A stretch of 64,000 bases of DNA from Porphyromonas sp. (GTDB lineage Bacteria > Bacteroidota > Bacteroidia > Bacteroidales > Porphyromonadaceae). The DNA is taken from assembly GCA_029983505.1 (NCBI GenBank), contig JASBZK010000007.1, positions 1 through 64,000 on the forward strand, given 5' to 3'. Below the pieces are notes generated by a model, which ran no database searches, had not been told where the DNA came from, and saw only the letters and a list, made by a program, of their open reading frames with translations. Positions within the stretch are counted from its first letter, which is position 1. Each line of letters starts with the position of its first letter. Of the stretch, positions 23,864-32,424 are shown one piece after another. The position numbers were made by a program, and so were the translations under genes.

Positions 23864-25303
23864 TTAGTCGCCGATCATATAGTGGCGGTAGCCCTGGGTC
23901 TTATTCCAACCTCCGCGGGTAAAGTCGGGGACTTCGACGGGGGCGAAGCCGGACTCTATGGAGATCTTGGAGAGGGGTACGAGTGCGCACCACTCGGCGA
24001 GGTCATACACGTCCTGGTCGAGAGGCAGACCGTTGCGGAGACAGTAGATGAGACGGTAGTCCATAATGAAGTCCATACCGCCGTGTCCGCCGACTTTCTT
24101 GGCTACCTCTTCGAGCTCACGGGTGATGGGGTGTTTGTACTTCTCGACGAGGGCTTTTTGCTGATCCGGGCTGAGCCAATCCTCCATATTGAGGTTCTCG
24201 TGGTCGGGCATAGAGTCATCCGCGAGCATTTCGTCTGAGACGAAAGAGTAGTGCTGGTGGGGGTACTTCTGAGCTTTACCCTTGGTGCCCTGTACGAGGT
24301 ACATACGGTCGTAAGGGTGGGGTGTGGCGACGTCGTGGTGGATGTAGATGGTCTTGCCTTTTTCCGTGCGTATGAAGGTCATCGTGTGCTCACCGTTTTG
24401 GAAATTGCTTGAGTCACGACCTTCTTTTTCGAGGAAAGCGGGTACGGAGACGGGTTTGGAGTCCATAGAGACGAGGACGTTCATCTTATCGCCGCGGTGG
24501 ATGTTCAGAACCTGTGCCGCAGGTCCCATCCCGTGCGTGGGATAGATGTCACCGCGGTGCTTTTGGTTGTAGTCCATACGCCAGTTGCCTTCGTAGTAGT
24601 CCCAGAAGGGTTCGAGGTTGTGGAGGTAGCCGCCTTCGGCGTAGAGGACTTCGCCAAAGAGCCCTTTCTGCGCCATATTGAGCGTGGTCATCTCAAAGAA
24701 GTCGTAGACACAGTTCTCAAGCATCATGCAGTGCTTGCGGGTGCGTTCGCTGGTATTGATGAGCGCCCAGATGTCTTCGAGGGAGAAAGCAGCGGGGACT
24801 TCGACGGCGACGTGTTTGCCGTGCTCCATGGCGTAGAGTGCCATCTCCACGTGCGTCTGCCAGTTGGTGGCGATGTAGACGAGGTCGATGTCGGGACGTT
24901 CGACGAGTTTTTTCCACGCGTCTTCGCTACCGGAGTATTCGGCCGCGGCGTGCCGTCCTCTCTTAGCGAGGATCTCGTTGCTCTTCTTGACGCGTTCTTC
25001 GTGAAGGTCGCAGAGGGCGACGATGTCGGTACCCTCTATTTGGCTCATCCGGTCGACAGCGCCGGGACCGCGCATCCCGAGCCCGATGAAGCCGATGCGG
25101 ACGGTCTCGAGCTTGGGTGCCCGGAAGAGGAGCATATCTTTCTGCCCTGCGGGACGAGCCGGGACTTCGGTCTTGATGAGGAAGGGTTTGGGGGCGTTTT
25201 CCGGGTAAAGGACCTTCTGCGCCGAGGTTTCGGAGGAAAGTCCGAAGAGGGCACCTATAAGCATGGTTCCCAGGGTTGCAAGTGCGTGGAGTTTGTTCAT
25301 CAC
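23864..25303 (-). CDS. Gfo/Idh/MocA-family glycosidase, probable GH109 alpha-N-acetylgalactosaminidase
   Basis: 479 residues (478 from the second ATG) with a signal peptide (MNKLHALATLGTMLIGALFG, cut near SAQ). The NAD-binding Rossmann motif is GFIGLGMRGPGAVDRM. Further typical segments are ALCDLHEERV, IATNWQTHVEMALYAMEHGKHVAVEVP, EGGYLHNLEPFWDYYEGNWRMDYNQ, RGDIYPTHGMGPAAQVLNIHRGD and VGGHGGMDF. GH109 enzymes use bound NAD+ to cleave terminal alpha-GalNAc, for example from blood group A antigens and mucins. Together with the GH2 enzyme it suggests feeding on host glycans. Specificity is inferred. Confidence 0.87.
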   Translation of the reverse strand: MMNKLHALATLGTMLIGALFGLSSETSAQKVLYPENAPKPFLIKTEVPARPAGQKDMLLFRAPKLETVRIGFIGLGMRGPGAVDRMSQIEGTDIVALCDLHEERVKKSNEILAKRGRHAAAEYSGSEDAWKKLVERPDIDLVYIATNWQTHVEMALYAMEHGKHVAVEVPAAFSLEDIWALINTSERTRKHCMMLENCVYDFFEMTTLNMAQKGLFGEVLYAEGGYLHNLEPFWDYYEGNWRMDYNQKHRGDIYPTHGMGPAAQVLNIHRGDKMNVLVSMDSKPVSVPAFLEKEGRDSSNFQNGEHTMTFIRTEKGKTIYIHHDVATPHPYDRMYLVQGTKGKAQKYPHQHYSFVSDEMLADDSMPDHENLNMEDWLSPDQQKALVEKYKHPITRELEEVAKKVGGHGGMDFIMDYRLIYCLRNGLPLDQDVYDLAEWCALVPLSKISIESGFAPVEVPDFTRGGWNKTQGYRHYMIGD

Positions 25304-25371
25304 TAAATGGTTTATGGTATAATAATGGTGTAAAAAATAGGCGTCTGTGGGGCTGCCGGGGGTAAAAGCGC

Positions 25372-26844
25372 TTATTCGGTCGCTGTCACTTCCACGAGCT
25401 TCCGGCTGTCGTAGGAGGGTACCTCCTTAAGCCGTGAGACGTACCCGATGGTGATTTCTGCGGTGGGCATAAATAGGCTCTTATAGGGCAAGTCCGCAGG
25501 CAGGAACGTGGTGGAGAGGTAGTTATTCATCGCCACGGAGTAGGTTTTGTCCGGGTCGAGGGGCTTACCCCGGAGGTCGTAGAGCTCTATACGGGGCGAG
25601 TCGTCTTCCGCGGCAGGGCCGTTTGTCACGTAGCGGATCTTGAAACCGGAGGGAAAACAGATCTTATACCCGTCTCCCTTCCAATGCCGTAGGAGGAGGC
25701 TCGCGATTTGGCGTCCGGTGAGGTCGTAGACCACGCCTTCGTTACCAAAAGGGTCGGCCGCATAGATGTCGCGAACCCGGATGTCGCCTGCGGGGAGGCT
25801 CGTGACGCGTACGCCGCCGCCGTTGGCGAGGGCGAAATCGGCACCCGAAGCGTCGCGGAGGGCGTCGGTAAAGAGGTAGCCAATTTGCTCTTTGTTTTTC
25901 AAAGGGGCATCGAGCTTACCGATGACGCGGAGGAGGGCAGGGTTATCGAGGTAATGCCGGACTTTCTTGGCCACATTCTCGTCCACAGAGCCCTTGGGGT
26001 CGATTGGTAGGTTTTTCGTCCGAATGTCGTACGCCCCTTCCGCGCGCTTAGAGACTTGGATGAGGGTGGCGTATTTGAGGCTCGACTTGGCCTGGGTGAT
26101 GCGGACGCCGTTTCTTGCCGTGCCTTCGGGGACAAGGGTGTGGGAGTGTCCGCCGATGATGAGGGGATACCTGTGGGCATTAAGTCGGTCTGCGAGCTCT
26201 TTGTCTCCCTCAATGCCGAGGTGGGTGAGGAAGAGTGCGATGTCCACGGAGTCCGCCATCGCGTCGTGGTCGAGTGCGTGTGAAATGGGGGGTAAAAAGG
26301 TGAACCCTTTCATCTTATCCGGGTGCGAAGCCGGCAGTCCGGTCTCTTTGCTCACGTCAAGAAGTGAGACAAAGCCGACTTTTGTCCCCGTCTTCAGCGT
26401 CAGGATGACGTAAGGTTTGAGCTTGAGCCTGCTCTCCTCCGGCTTGAGGACATTGGCGGAGATGAAAGGAAAGTCTGCCTCACGGGAAAGGAACTCGAAG
26501 CCCTTCACGTCCGAGTCGAATTCGTGGTTGCCGACGGCGGAGACGGCGAAGCCGAGGTCGTTCATAAGGTCGACCATCGGGAACCCTTTCGGCTCGTAAT
26601 TGTCGTTTGCGGGGTTGCCTGTCTGGTTGTCGCCCGCAGAGACCAAAAGGAGATCCGGGTAGACACCCCTGAGGCTGTCGACCACAAACGCCAATCTCGG
26701 GATACGGTCGAGGGCGGCGTGTATGTCATTGACCGCGAGGATGGTCGCTTCTATGGGGTGGGGCGGGGTCTGCCTTTTCAGTCCGGACGAAGTCCCACAC
26801 CCTGCGAGGAGCAGGAGAGAGAGTAAGAAAGGGAGCGATCTCAT
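25372..26844 (-). CDS. 5'-nucleotidase/metallophosphatase-type lipoprotein
   Basis: 490 residues. The lipoprotein signal ends LLAGC (Cys16). The N-terminal metallophosphoesterase domain (about 30-290) has VNDIHA, SAGDN, GNHEFD and GGHSHT metal-binding motifs. The C-terminal 5'-nucleotidase domain (about 310-480) has NGGGVRV and FGNEGVVYDLTG. It probably dephosphorylates nucleotides in the periplasm or at the surface. It lies 68 bases after the GH109 gene in the reverse direction and may be co-transcribed with it. The N-terminal His is in the usual NDxHA context, so it is likely active. Confidence 0.9.
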   Translation of the reverse strand: MRSLPFLLSLLLLAGCGTSSGLKRQTPPHPIEATILAVNDIHAALDRIPRLAFVVDSLRGVYPDLLLVSAGDNQTGNPANDNYEPKGFPMVDLMNDLGFAVSAVGNHEFDSDVKGFEFLSREADFPFISANVLKPEESRLKLKPYVILTLKTGTKVGFVSLLDVSKETGLPASHPDKMKGFTFLPPISHALDHDAMADSVDIALFLTHLGIEGDKELADRLNAHRYPLIIGGHSHTLVPEGTARNGVRITQAKSSLKYATLIQVSKRAEGAYDIRTKNLPIDPKGSVDENVAKKVRHYLDNPALLRVIGKLDAPLKNKEQIGYLFTDALRDASGADFALANGGGVRVTSLPAGDIRVRDIYAADPFGNEGVVYDLTGRQIASLLLRHWKGDGYKICFPSGFKIRYVTNGPAAEDDSPRIELYDLRGKPLDPDKTYSVAMNNYLSTTFLPADLPYKSLFMPTAEITIGYVSRLKEVPSYDSRKLVEVTATE

Positions 26845-26920
26845 TAGTTGGCGGTTAGCAGTTACAGTTAGGCATTGGCGATGTCGGACAGGGTCGGAGG
26901 ATGGCGGACGAGTGGGTCGC

Positions 26921-27024
26921 GGGGGAAAATTTGGTACAGACCGAGAGGGAAAGAGCGGTACGTGTCTCGTCTCTTCCTTGGTACGTGTCTCGCTTCTCTC
27001 TCGGTCCGGCCGAAATTTTTCCCC
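26921..27024. repeat. Intergenic GTACGTAC/CAGACC repeat, copy 8
   Basis: The outer ends GGGGAAAATTT and AAATTTTTCCCC are inverted, as are GACCGAGAG and CTCTCGGTC. Inside, GGTACGTGTCTCG occurs twice as a direct repeat 23 bases apart (26957-26969 and 26980-26992). It fills the gap between manA and the nucleotidase gene. Confidence 0.75.
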
Positions 27025-27051
27025 TCCTTTATGCCTTGGCGCCCCCTTAGG

Positions 27052-28050
27052 TCAGGGGACGAAGCACTCGATGAGCTTGGCGGAAGAGGAGAGGAGCTTG
27101 ATGTCCGCCTCTTTTATTGATGCGGGAAGGAGGAGGAAATCACCCTTGCAGACTTTTTCGGACCAACCTCCTTGTCCCTCAAAGGCGACTTCACCCTCTT
27201 CGATAAAAAAGAAGGAGAAAGAGTCGCGGCTACCGAGGTCGAGGTGAAAACTTTGGTGCGTCAGACTGAGGACAGAGGTGCGGAAATAGGGACTCACGAC
27301 CATGGTCACGAACTTATTCGGCTCGGGGTCTGCGAAGTTTGTCGCCTCCTCGGTGTCCACGGCGTAATTGATGACTTCGGACGCGGGGTCGATGTGGAGC
27401 TCGCGTTTCATCCCGCGGGCATCGGTGCGGTTGAAGTCGAAAAGGCGGTAGGTGATGTCGCTGGCTTCCTGTATCTCGAGAATCAGGCACCCGGCACCGA
27501 TGCTGTGGACTTTGCCCGCGGGGAGATAGAAGAGGTCGCCGCGGCGGGGCTTGTGGAGCTTGAGGAAGGAGAGTACTTCGTCCGTTTGGACGATCCTACG
27601 GAGCTCGGTGGGGTTCGTTTCTTTCTCCCACCCCGCGCGGATAGTGGCTTCCGGGGTGCAGTCGAGGAGGTACCACATCTCGGTCTTCCCGAGTGAGCCG
27701 TCGTGGTGCTTATGGGCATAGTCGTCATTCGGGTGTACCTGGATGGAGAGGTCGTCACCTGCGTCGATGAGCTTTACGAGGAGGGGAAAGTGGGTGCCGA
27801 AGCGGTCGAAGACTTTTTGTCCCACAAGCCCCGCTCCGTACTCCGCAGTCACTTCCGCCAACGTTTTCCCCCGAAGCGGTCCGCGATCGACGACGGAGGG
27901 ACCTCCGGACATACCCGAGATCTCCCACGTCTCGCCAATACCTTGAGCAGGGGCGGGGAGACCCTTGTAGTCGTAGATTTTATTTCCGCCCCAGAGCGGC
28001 TGTTTGTAGGCGGGGGTGAAGTGGAGGGGTGCGGTGAGGGGTGCTTTCAT
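27052..28050 (-). CDS. manA: Mannose-6-phosphate isomerase, class I
   Basis: 332 residues with the small type-I cupin layout of Bacteroidetes and Firmicutes. The zinc site is in SIQVHPNDDYAHKHHDGSLGKTEMWYLLD; later come LPAGKVHSIGAGCLILEIQE and RLFDFNRTD. It interconverts mannose-6-phosphate and fructose-6-phosphate, which fits the beta-mannosidase encoded at 3.1-5.7 kb. It is the last gene of the aguA-aguB-glgB-manA series, 17 bases after glgB. Confidence 0.94.
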   Translation of the reverse strand: MKAPLTAPLHFTPAYKQPLWGGNKIYDYKGLPAPAQGIGETWEISGMSGGPSVVDRGPLRGKTLAEVTAEYGAGLVGQKVFDRFGTHFPLLVKLIDAGDDLSIQVHPNDDYAHKHHDGSLGKTEMWYLLDCTPEATIRAGWEKETNPTELRRIVQTDEVLSFLKLHKPRRGDLFYLPAGKVHSIGAGCLILEIQEASDITYRLFDFNRTDARGMKRELHIDPASEVINYAVDTEEATNFADPEPNKFVTMVVSPYFRTSVLSLTHQSFHLDLGSRDSFSFFFIEEGEVAFEGQGGWSEKVCKGDFLLLPASIKEADIKLLSSSAKLIECFVP

Positions 28051-28067
28051 TATCCGGGGATAGGTGT

Positions 28068-30092
28068 TTATTTTTTGTTGTAATGGTGCCTGTCCACTCT
28101 TCGGAGGACGAGGGCAGTGCGTGCCGGGAGGTAGAGCATCAGACGCCCTTTCCCGTCGAAACTGAACTCGGGGTCGTACTTCGTGAAGTGCTCCACTTCC
28201 GGATCCTGCAGCCCGAAGCCGCCGTACTCCGGCGCATCCGTGTCGAGCGCGATGCGGTATTTGCCGTTCGGGGCAAGGATTCCGTAGTCGGTGTAGGACT
28301 TGGTGGGGTGGAAGTTGAAGACGTAGACGTAGTCGCCGCGCTCATAGGCGAGGACCTGGTCGTCATTTTGCTCCCAGAGCTTGACGAGCTCCTGCTTCTC
28401 AAAGTCGGGCATGGAGCAGATATGGGCGAGCATATCGCGGTCGAAGTCCTGTAGCTGCGCGTACTTGAGAAATCCGTTTGAGGCGAGTGACCACTGGCGG
28501 CGCGCATACTTGTAGCTCCAGTCGTTTCCTTCCCTCGGGAAATCGATCCACTCGGGGTGACCGAACTCGTTGCCCATAAAGTTGAGGTACGCGCCATTCA
28601 TCGTAGTGGCCGTGACGAGACGTATCATCTTGTGGTACGCCATACCCCGGGCGACGACCGCATTGTCGTCCGCACGATCCATATGCCAGTATATCTCTTT
28701 GTCCATAAGCCAGAAGATGATGGTTTTGTCGCCCACTAAAGCTTGGTCGTGGCTTTCGGCATAGGAGACATTTTTCTCGTTGTAGCGGCGGTTCGTCGTC
28801 TCCCACCATATAGATCCCGGCTTTAGATCCTCGTCGCTCTTCTCTTTGAGCTGCTTGATCCAGAAGTCGGGTATATTCATCTGCAGACGGTAGTCGAAGC
28901 CGTAGCCGCCTTCGTCTACGGGACGGGCGATGCCGGGCATCCCGCTCACCTCTTCGGCGATGGTGAGGGCGCCGGGGTAAGTCTCGTGGATCACGCGGTT
29001 GGCGAGCTGGAGGTAGACGATGGCGTCGATGTCCTGGGTGCCGTTGAAGTAGTCCCCGTAGGTGGCGAAGGTTTGCCCCAGAGCGTGACCGAGGTAGAGC
29101 ATCGAAGTAACGCCGTCGAAGCGATAACCGTCGAGATTAAATTCTTCGAGCCAATAGCGGCAGTTGGATAGGAGGAAATGGAGGACTTCGTTCTTACCGT
29201 AGTCGAAGACCATGCTGTTCCACTCGGGATGAATCATACGATCCCCGTCGTGGAAATACTGCGTATAGGTGCCGTCAAATCGGGCAATACCCTCTTCTTC
29301 GTTACGTGCGGCATGGGAGTGGACGAGGTCCATAATGACGAGGATGCCGAGGCGGTGCGCTTCGTCGACGAGCGCCTTGAGTTCGTCGGGCGTGCCGAAG
29401 CGTGAGGAAGGAGCGAAGAAGTTCGAGACTTGGTAGCCGAAGGATCCGTAGTAGGGATGCTCCATAATGGCCATCAGCTGGATCGCGTTATAGCCCTTGG
29501 CTTTCACCATGGGCAGTACGTTTTCTCTGAATTCGTTGTACGTACCCACTTTTTCCTCTTCGGTCGCCATACCGACGTGGCTCTCGTATATGAGGAGCGG
29601 CTCGGTTCCAAGGGTGGGGCGGGCGTGATTAAACCGGAAAGGCTTCTCGGGATCGAACACTTGAGCCGAGAAAATATGGGTGTCGGGATCCTGCGTCACG
29701 TACCTCGCCCAGGCGGGGATACGCTGTCCCGCTCCGCCGTCCCACTCTACTTCGAGCTTGTAGTGGTCGCCGTGCTTGAGGGCGCGGATGGGCATATAGA
29801 GCTCCCACACCCCGTTGTCGAGGCGCTCCATGGAGTACGCTTCGTGCCTTTTCCACCCGTTGCTGTCGCAGAGGAAGTAGATAGAAGTCGCATTTGGCGC
29901 CCACTCCCGGATGACCCATTCATCCTCTGTCTTGTGCAGTCCGAAGTAAAGGTGTCCGAGAGCGAAGTCCGAGAGCCTGTCGACTTTGCCGCCCTTGAGC
30001 TCATCCATTTTGCGGATGAAGTAATCGTAACGTCCCTGTATGGCCGGTTCGTAGGCTTTCAGCCAACCGTCGTCTTCTATGAGCTTCAACAT
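28068..30092 (-). CDS. glgB: 1,4-alpha-glucan branching enzyme, GH13
   Basis: 674 residues, resembling the eukaryote-like branching enzymes of Bacteroidetes rather than E. coli GlgB. A CBM48 domain (about 40-145) precedes the GH13 barrel with VIMDLVHSH, DGYRFDGVTSM (nucleophile Asp), IAEEVSGMP (acid/base Glu) and YAESHDQALVGDK (transition-state Asp). A C-terminal beta domain closes the protein. It adds alpha-1,6 branches to glycogen. It lies between aguB and manA with short gaps (33 and 17 bases). No other glycogen gene is in the window. Confidence 0.95.
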   Translation of the reverse strand: MLKLIEDDGWLKAYEPAIQGRYDYFIRKMDELKGGKVDRLSDFALGHLYFGLHKTEDEWVIREWAPNATSIYFLCDSNGWKRHEAYSMERLDNGVWELYMPIRALKHGDHYKLEVEWDGGAGQRIPAWARYVTQDPDTHIFSAQVFDPEKPFRFNHARPTLGTEPLLIYESHVGMATEEEKVGTYNEFRENVLPMVKAKGYNAIQLMAIMEHPYYGSFGYQVSNFFAPSSRFGTPDELKALVDEAHRLGILVIMDLVHSHAARNEEEGIARFDGTYTQYFHDGDRMIHPEWNSMVFDYGKNEVLHFLLSNCRYWLEEFNLDGYRFDGVTSMLYLGHALGQTFATYGDYFNGTQDIDAIVYLQLANRVIHETYPGALTIAEEVSGMPGIARPVDEGGYGFDYRLQMNIPDFWIKQLKEKSDEDLKPGSIWWETTNRRYNEKNVSYAESHDQALVGDKTIIFWLMDKEIYWHMDRADDNAVVARGMAYHKMIRLVTATTMNGAYLNFMGNEFGHPEWIDFPREGNDWSYKYARRQWSLASNGFLKYAQLQDFDRDMLAHICSMPDFEKQELVKLWEQNDDQVLAYERGDYVYVFNFHPTKSYTDYGILAPNGKYRIALDTDAPEYGGFGLQDPEVEHFTKYDPEFSFDGKGRLMLYLPARTALVLRRVDRHHYNKK

Positions 30093-30125
30093 ACTGTATC
30101 TCTGTAGATGGGGTAAAAAATATCT

Positions 30126-31001
30126 TTAGTCCCGGAAACGCTTCTCGAGGTCTCCGAAGCTGTCTATTCGTCTGTCTCTGAGGAAAGGCCACCACCGTCT
30201 CACGTTTTCGCTATGGCGGAGGTCTATGTCCAAAATGGTTTCTTCTTCGTCTGTGCGGGAGAGCTCGGTCAGGATCTCGCCCTGCGGTCCCGAGACAAAA
30301 GAGCTGCCCCAGAACGTTATCCCGCCCGTCACTTCACTCGGGTCGGGTTCGTAGCCCACACGGTTTACGGCGATGACGGGGAGACCGTTGGCGACGGCGT
30401 GACCCCGTTGGACGATCTGCCAGGCATCGCGCTGCCTGCCTTGCTCGTCCTCTGTGTCCGTACTCTCCGTGCCTATGGCCGTGGGGTAAATCAGCAGGTC
30501 GGCACCCGCGAGTGTCATTAGGCGCGCCGCCTCGGGGTACCACTGATCCCAGCACACGAGTACGCCTAAGCGCCCCACGCTCGTCTCTATCGGGTGGAAG
30601 CCGAGGTCGCCCGGCGTGAAGTAAAACTTCTCGTAATACGCCGGGTCGTCGGGTATGTGCATCTTGCGGTACTTACCGGCCACGGAGCCGTCTTTCTCGA
30701 AGACCACGGCGGTATTGTGGTAAAGTCCCGGCGCCCGTTTCTCGAAGAGGGACGTGACGAGGACTACGCCGCATTTCCGGGCGAGAGCCGAGTAAAAATC
30801 CGTGGAGGGTCCGGGGACGGGCTCTGCGAGGTCGAATGCCCTCACGTCCTCCGTTTGGCAAAAATAGAGGCTGTTGTGCAGCTCTTGGAGTACGACGAGC
30901 CGGGCGCCCTCCCCTGCGAGGCGCTCTATTTTGGCTGCGAGACGGCGGACGTTGTCCGCGGGGTCGGCCGTATTGTGCTGTTGGATAAGTCCGACTTTCA
31001 T
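30126..31001 (-). CDS. aguB: N-carbamoylputrescine amidase
   Basis: 291 residues of the nitrilase superfamily. The catalytic Glu is in VLQELHNSLYF, the Lys in GKYRKMHIPDDP and the Cys in VLVCWDQWYPEAARLM. The HIPDDPAYYEKFYFTPGD segment is typical of this subfamily. It converts N-carbamoylputrescine to putrescine. The start overlaps the end of aguA by four bases, so the two consecutive enzymes are translationally coupled. Confidence 0.95.
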   Translation of the reverse strand: MKVGLIQQHNTADPADNVRRLAAKIERLAGEGARLVVLQELHNSLYFCQTEDVRAFDLAEPVPGPSTDFYSALARKCGVVLVTSLFEKRAPGLYHNTAVVFEKDGSVAGKYRKMHIPDDPAYYEKFYFTPGDLGFHPIETSVGRLGVLVCWDQWYPEAARLMTLAGADLLIYPTAIGTESTDTEDEQGRQRDAWQIVQRGHAVANGLPVIAVNRVGYEPDPSEVTGGITFWGSSFVSGPQGEILTELSRTDEEETILDIDLRHSENVRRWWPFLRDRRIDSFGDLEKRFRD

Positions 31002-32014
31002 GCCTTCTCGAATTTTGTTTTGTCCAAAAAGCTTTTCGGTATCTGCATAGTGGCGCAGTGGAGGGAGCCATTTTGTCGCACCAAGGTGCGGCAGTCCACA
31101 CCGACCACTAATCGGGTAGTCGTCATCTCTCGCAGTATTTTAAGCGCCTCTTTGTCGTGAACCGGGTCGCCGTAAGTAGGGACGATGATGGCTCCGTTGG
31201 TGAAAAGGAAGTTGGCATACGTGGCGGGTTTTTTCTCTCCCTCCCAAAGGACGGGATCCGGCATCGGTAGCTCGTGCAAATAGATATCTGCATACCTTGC
31301 CCTCACTTCCTTTGGGTCCATATCGACACAAGTCACGATGTCGAGATTTCCCACAAACCGTGTCATCGTGTCCACGTGACCGTCCGTGTCGTCGCCTTCG
31401 AGGGGGGACGTGGAGAGAATATTGAGGACTTCCAGTCCCAGCTCGGTCAGGATGCGCTTCTTTTGAGACCGGAGGCCGCCTTTGTTGCGGTTCGGATAGG
31501 TGAGGACGGAGCGGGTGGTCAGTCCTTCGCACTCGTTGGATACATCGATGGCACCACCCTCAAAAACAAAGTCCCGTGCGTCTCTATAGCGCACATTCTC
31601 CAGAAAATAGCCTGCGTCGTAAAAATGCTTGGTGAAAGCGTTGTCTTTGTCCGCGGCAAACTTGCCACCCCAGCCGTTGAACGTAAAATCCACGACCTCT
31701 TTCCGCCCCAGCCCGTCAGAGACGCAGAGGGGACCGTAGTCGCGAATCCAAGTGTCGTTGAGCTCGATGCCGCTGACGCGGTAGAGCGTGAAGCGCGAAG
31801 CGCGGGCTTTGGAGAGAAAAGTCTCCTTTACTTCCGAGTCCGGCGGCGTGATGAGTACCACGTCCACGAAACGGAGGAGGGTCAAGATGATCTCCTCATA
31901 AGTGGTATGGATGTCGGAGAGGTAGGTGCTCCAATCCATATTCTTGGTGGGCCAGGACATCAAGACGGCATCCTGCCTTTTCCATTCGGCGAGCAGCCGC
32001 GGAGGTTGGGTCAT
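30998..32014 (-). CDS. aguA: Agmatine deiminase
   Basis: 338 residues, in the agmatine deiminase/PPAD family. Motifs are DTWIRDYGP, FNGWGGKF, FEGGAIDVS, DDTDGHVD and the C-terminal NGSLHCATMQIP holding the catalytic Cys. It turns agmatine into N-carbamoylputrescine. There is no signal peptide, so it is a cytosolic metabolic enzyme and not the secreted peptidylarginine deiminase of P. gingivalis. It is the first gene of a four-gene operon with a good promoter upstream. Confidence 0.94.
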   Translation of the reverse strand: MTQPPRLLAEWKRQDAVLMSWPTKNMDWSTYLSDIHTTYEEIILTLLRFVDVVLITPPDSEVKETFLSKARASRFTLYRVSGIELNDTWIRDYGPLCVSDGLGRKEVVDFTFNGWGGKFAADKDNAFTKHFYDAGYFLENVRYRDARDFVFEGGAIDVSNECEGLTTRSVLTYPNRNKGGLRSQKKRILTELGLEVLNILSTSPLEGDDTDGHVDTMTRFVGNLDIVTCVDMDPKEVRARYADIYLHELPMPDPVLWEGEKKPATYANFLFTNGAIIVPTYGDPVHDKEALKILREMTTTRLVVGVDCRTLVRQNGSLHCATMQIPKSFLDKTKFEKA

Positions 32015-32064
32015 ATACTTATGCGCTTCTGCAGAAAAATGGTGTTAAGCTCCCCTTATCCTTA

Positions 32065-32096
32065 CAAATTTACACCAAACCCTACTATTTCCCAAA
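32065..32096 (-). promoter_or_regulatory. Promoter of the aguA operon
   Basis: The minus strand reads TTTG (32093-32096), a 20-base spacer, then TAAATTTG (32065-32072). Both boxes match the Bacteroidetes consensus. The leader is about 44 bases. Confidence 0.7.
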
Positions 32097-32147
32097 AACA
32101 AGTCGCTCGAATTTCCTTTTTTTGAGCTCACGACCAAATCTATCTGC

Positions 32148-32240
32148 GGGGTACAGACCGAGGCGTTTGTCCCGGTCCGTATCTCTTTTCTTTTTCACAC
32201 AGACCAGGGAAAGTTTCTCGGTCTGTACCAAATTCCCCCT
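32148..32240. repeat. Intergenic GTACGTAC/CAGACC repeat, copy 9
   Basis: GGGGTACAGACCGAGGCG, CCCGGTCCGTATCTCTTTTC and TTTCTCGGTCTGTACC follow in the same order as in the 122-bp repeats at 38540 and 46396. This copy is clearly diverged from them. It lies between the aguA promoter and the promoter of the first CDC-like gene. Confidence 0.75.
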
Positions 32241-32317
32241 GTCGTTAAGCTTATCTGCCCCGGTCTGCCCCGGTCTGGGATTCGATTTGATTTTGCCGGT
32301 GTGTCTGCGCGCTTGGG

Positions 32318-32355
32318 GTTTGGATATTTTCCAAACTATGGGTATGTTTGGATAT
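32318..32355 (+). promoter_or_regulatory. Promoter of the CDC-like gene pair with an operator-like dyad
   Basis: TTTG (32319-32322), a 20-base spacer and TATGTTTG (32343-32350) form a good promoter. GTTTGGA-N5-TCCAAAC (32318-32336) is a perfect 7-5-7 inverted repeat inside the spacer. GTTTGGATAT is then repeated directly at 32346-32355. Three copies of one half-site around a promoter suggest a regulator-binding site. Transcription should start near 32357. Confidence 0.6.
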
Positions 32356-32424
32356 AAGGTTGTCACAAAAATATAAAAAATAAACTAATAGAAACGCTTT
32401 AAATGTCCTTTTAATTATTTGCCT

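Noticed and set aside
29530..29545. A TACGTACC match inside glgB
   Set aside because: It is a single short word in coding sequence without the CAGACC arms, so it is most likely chance.
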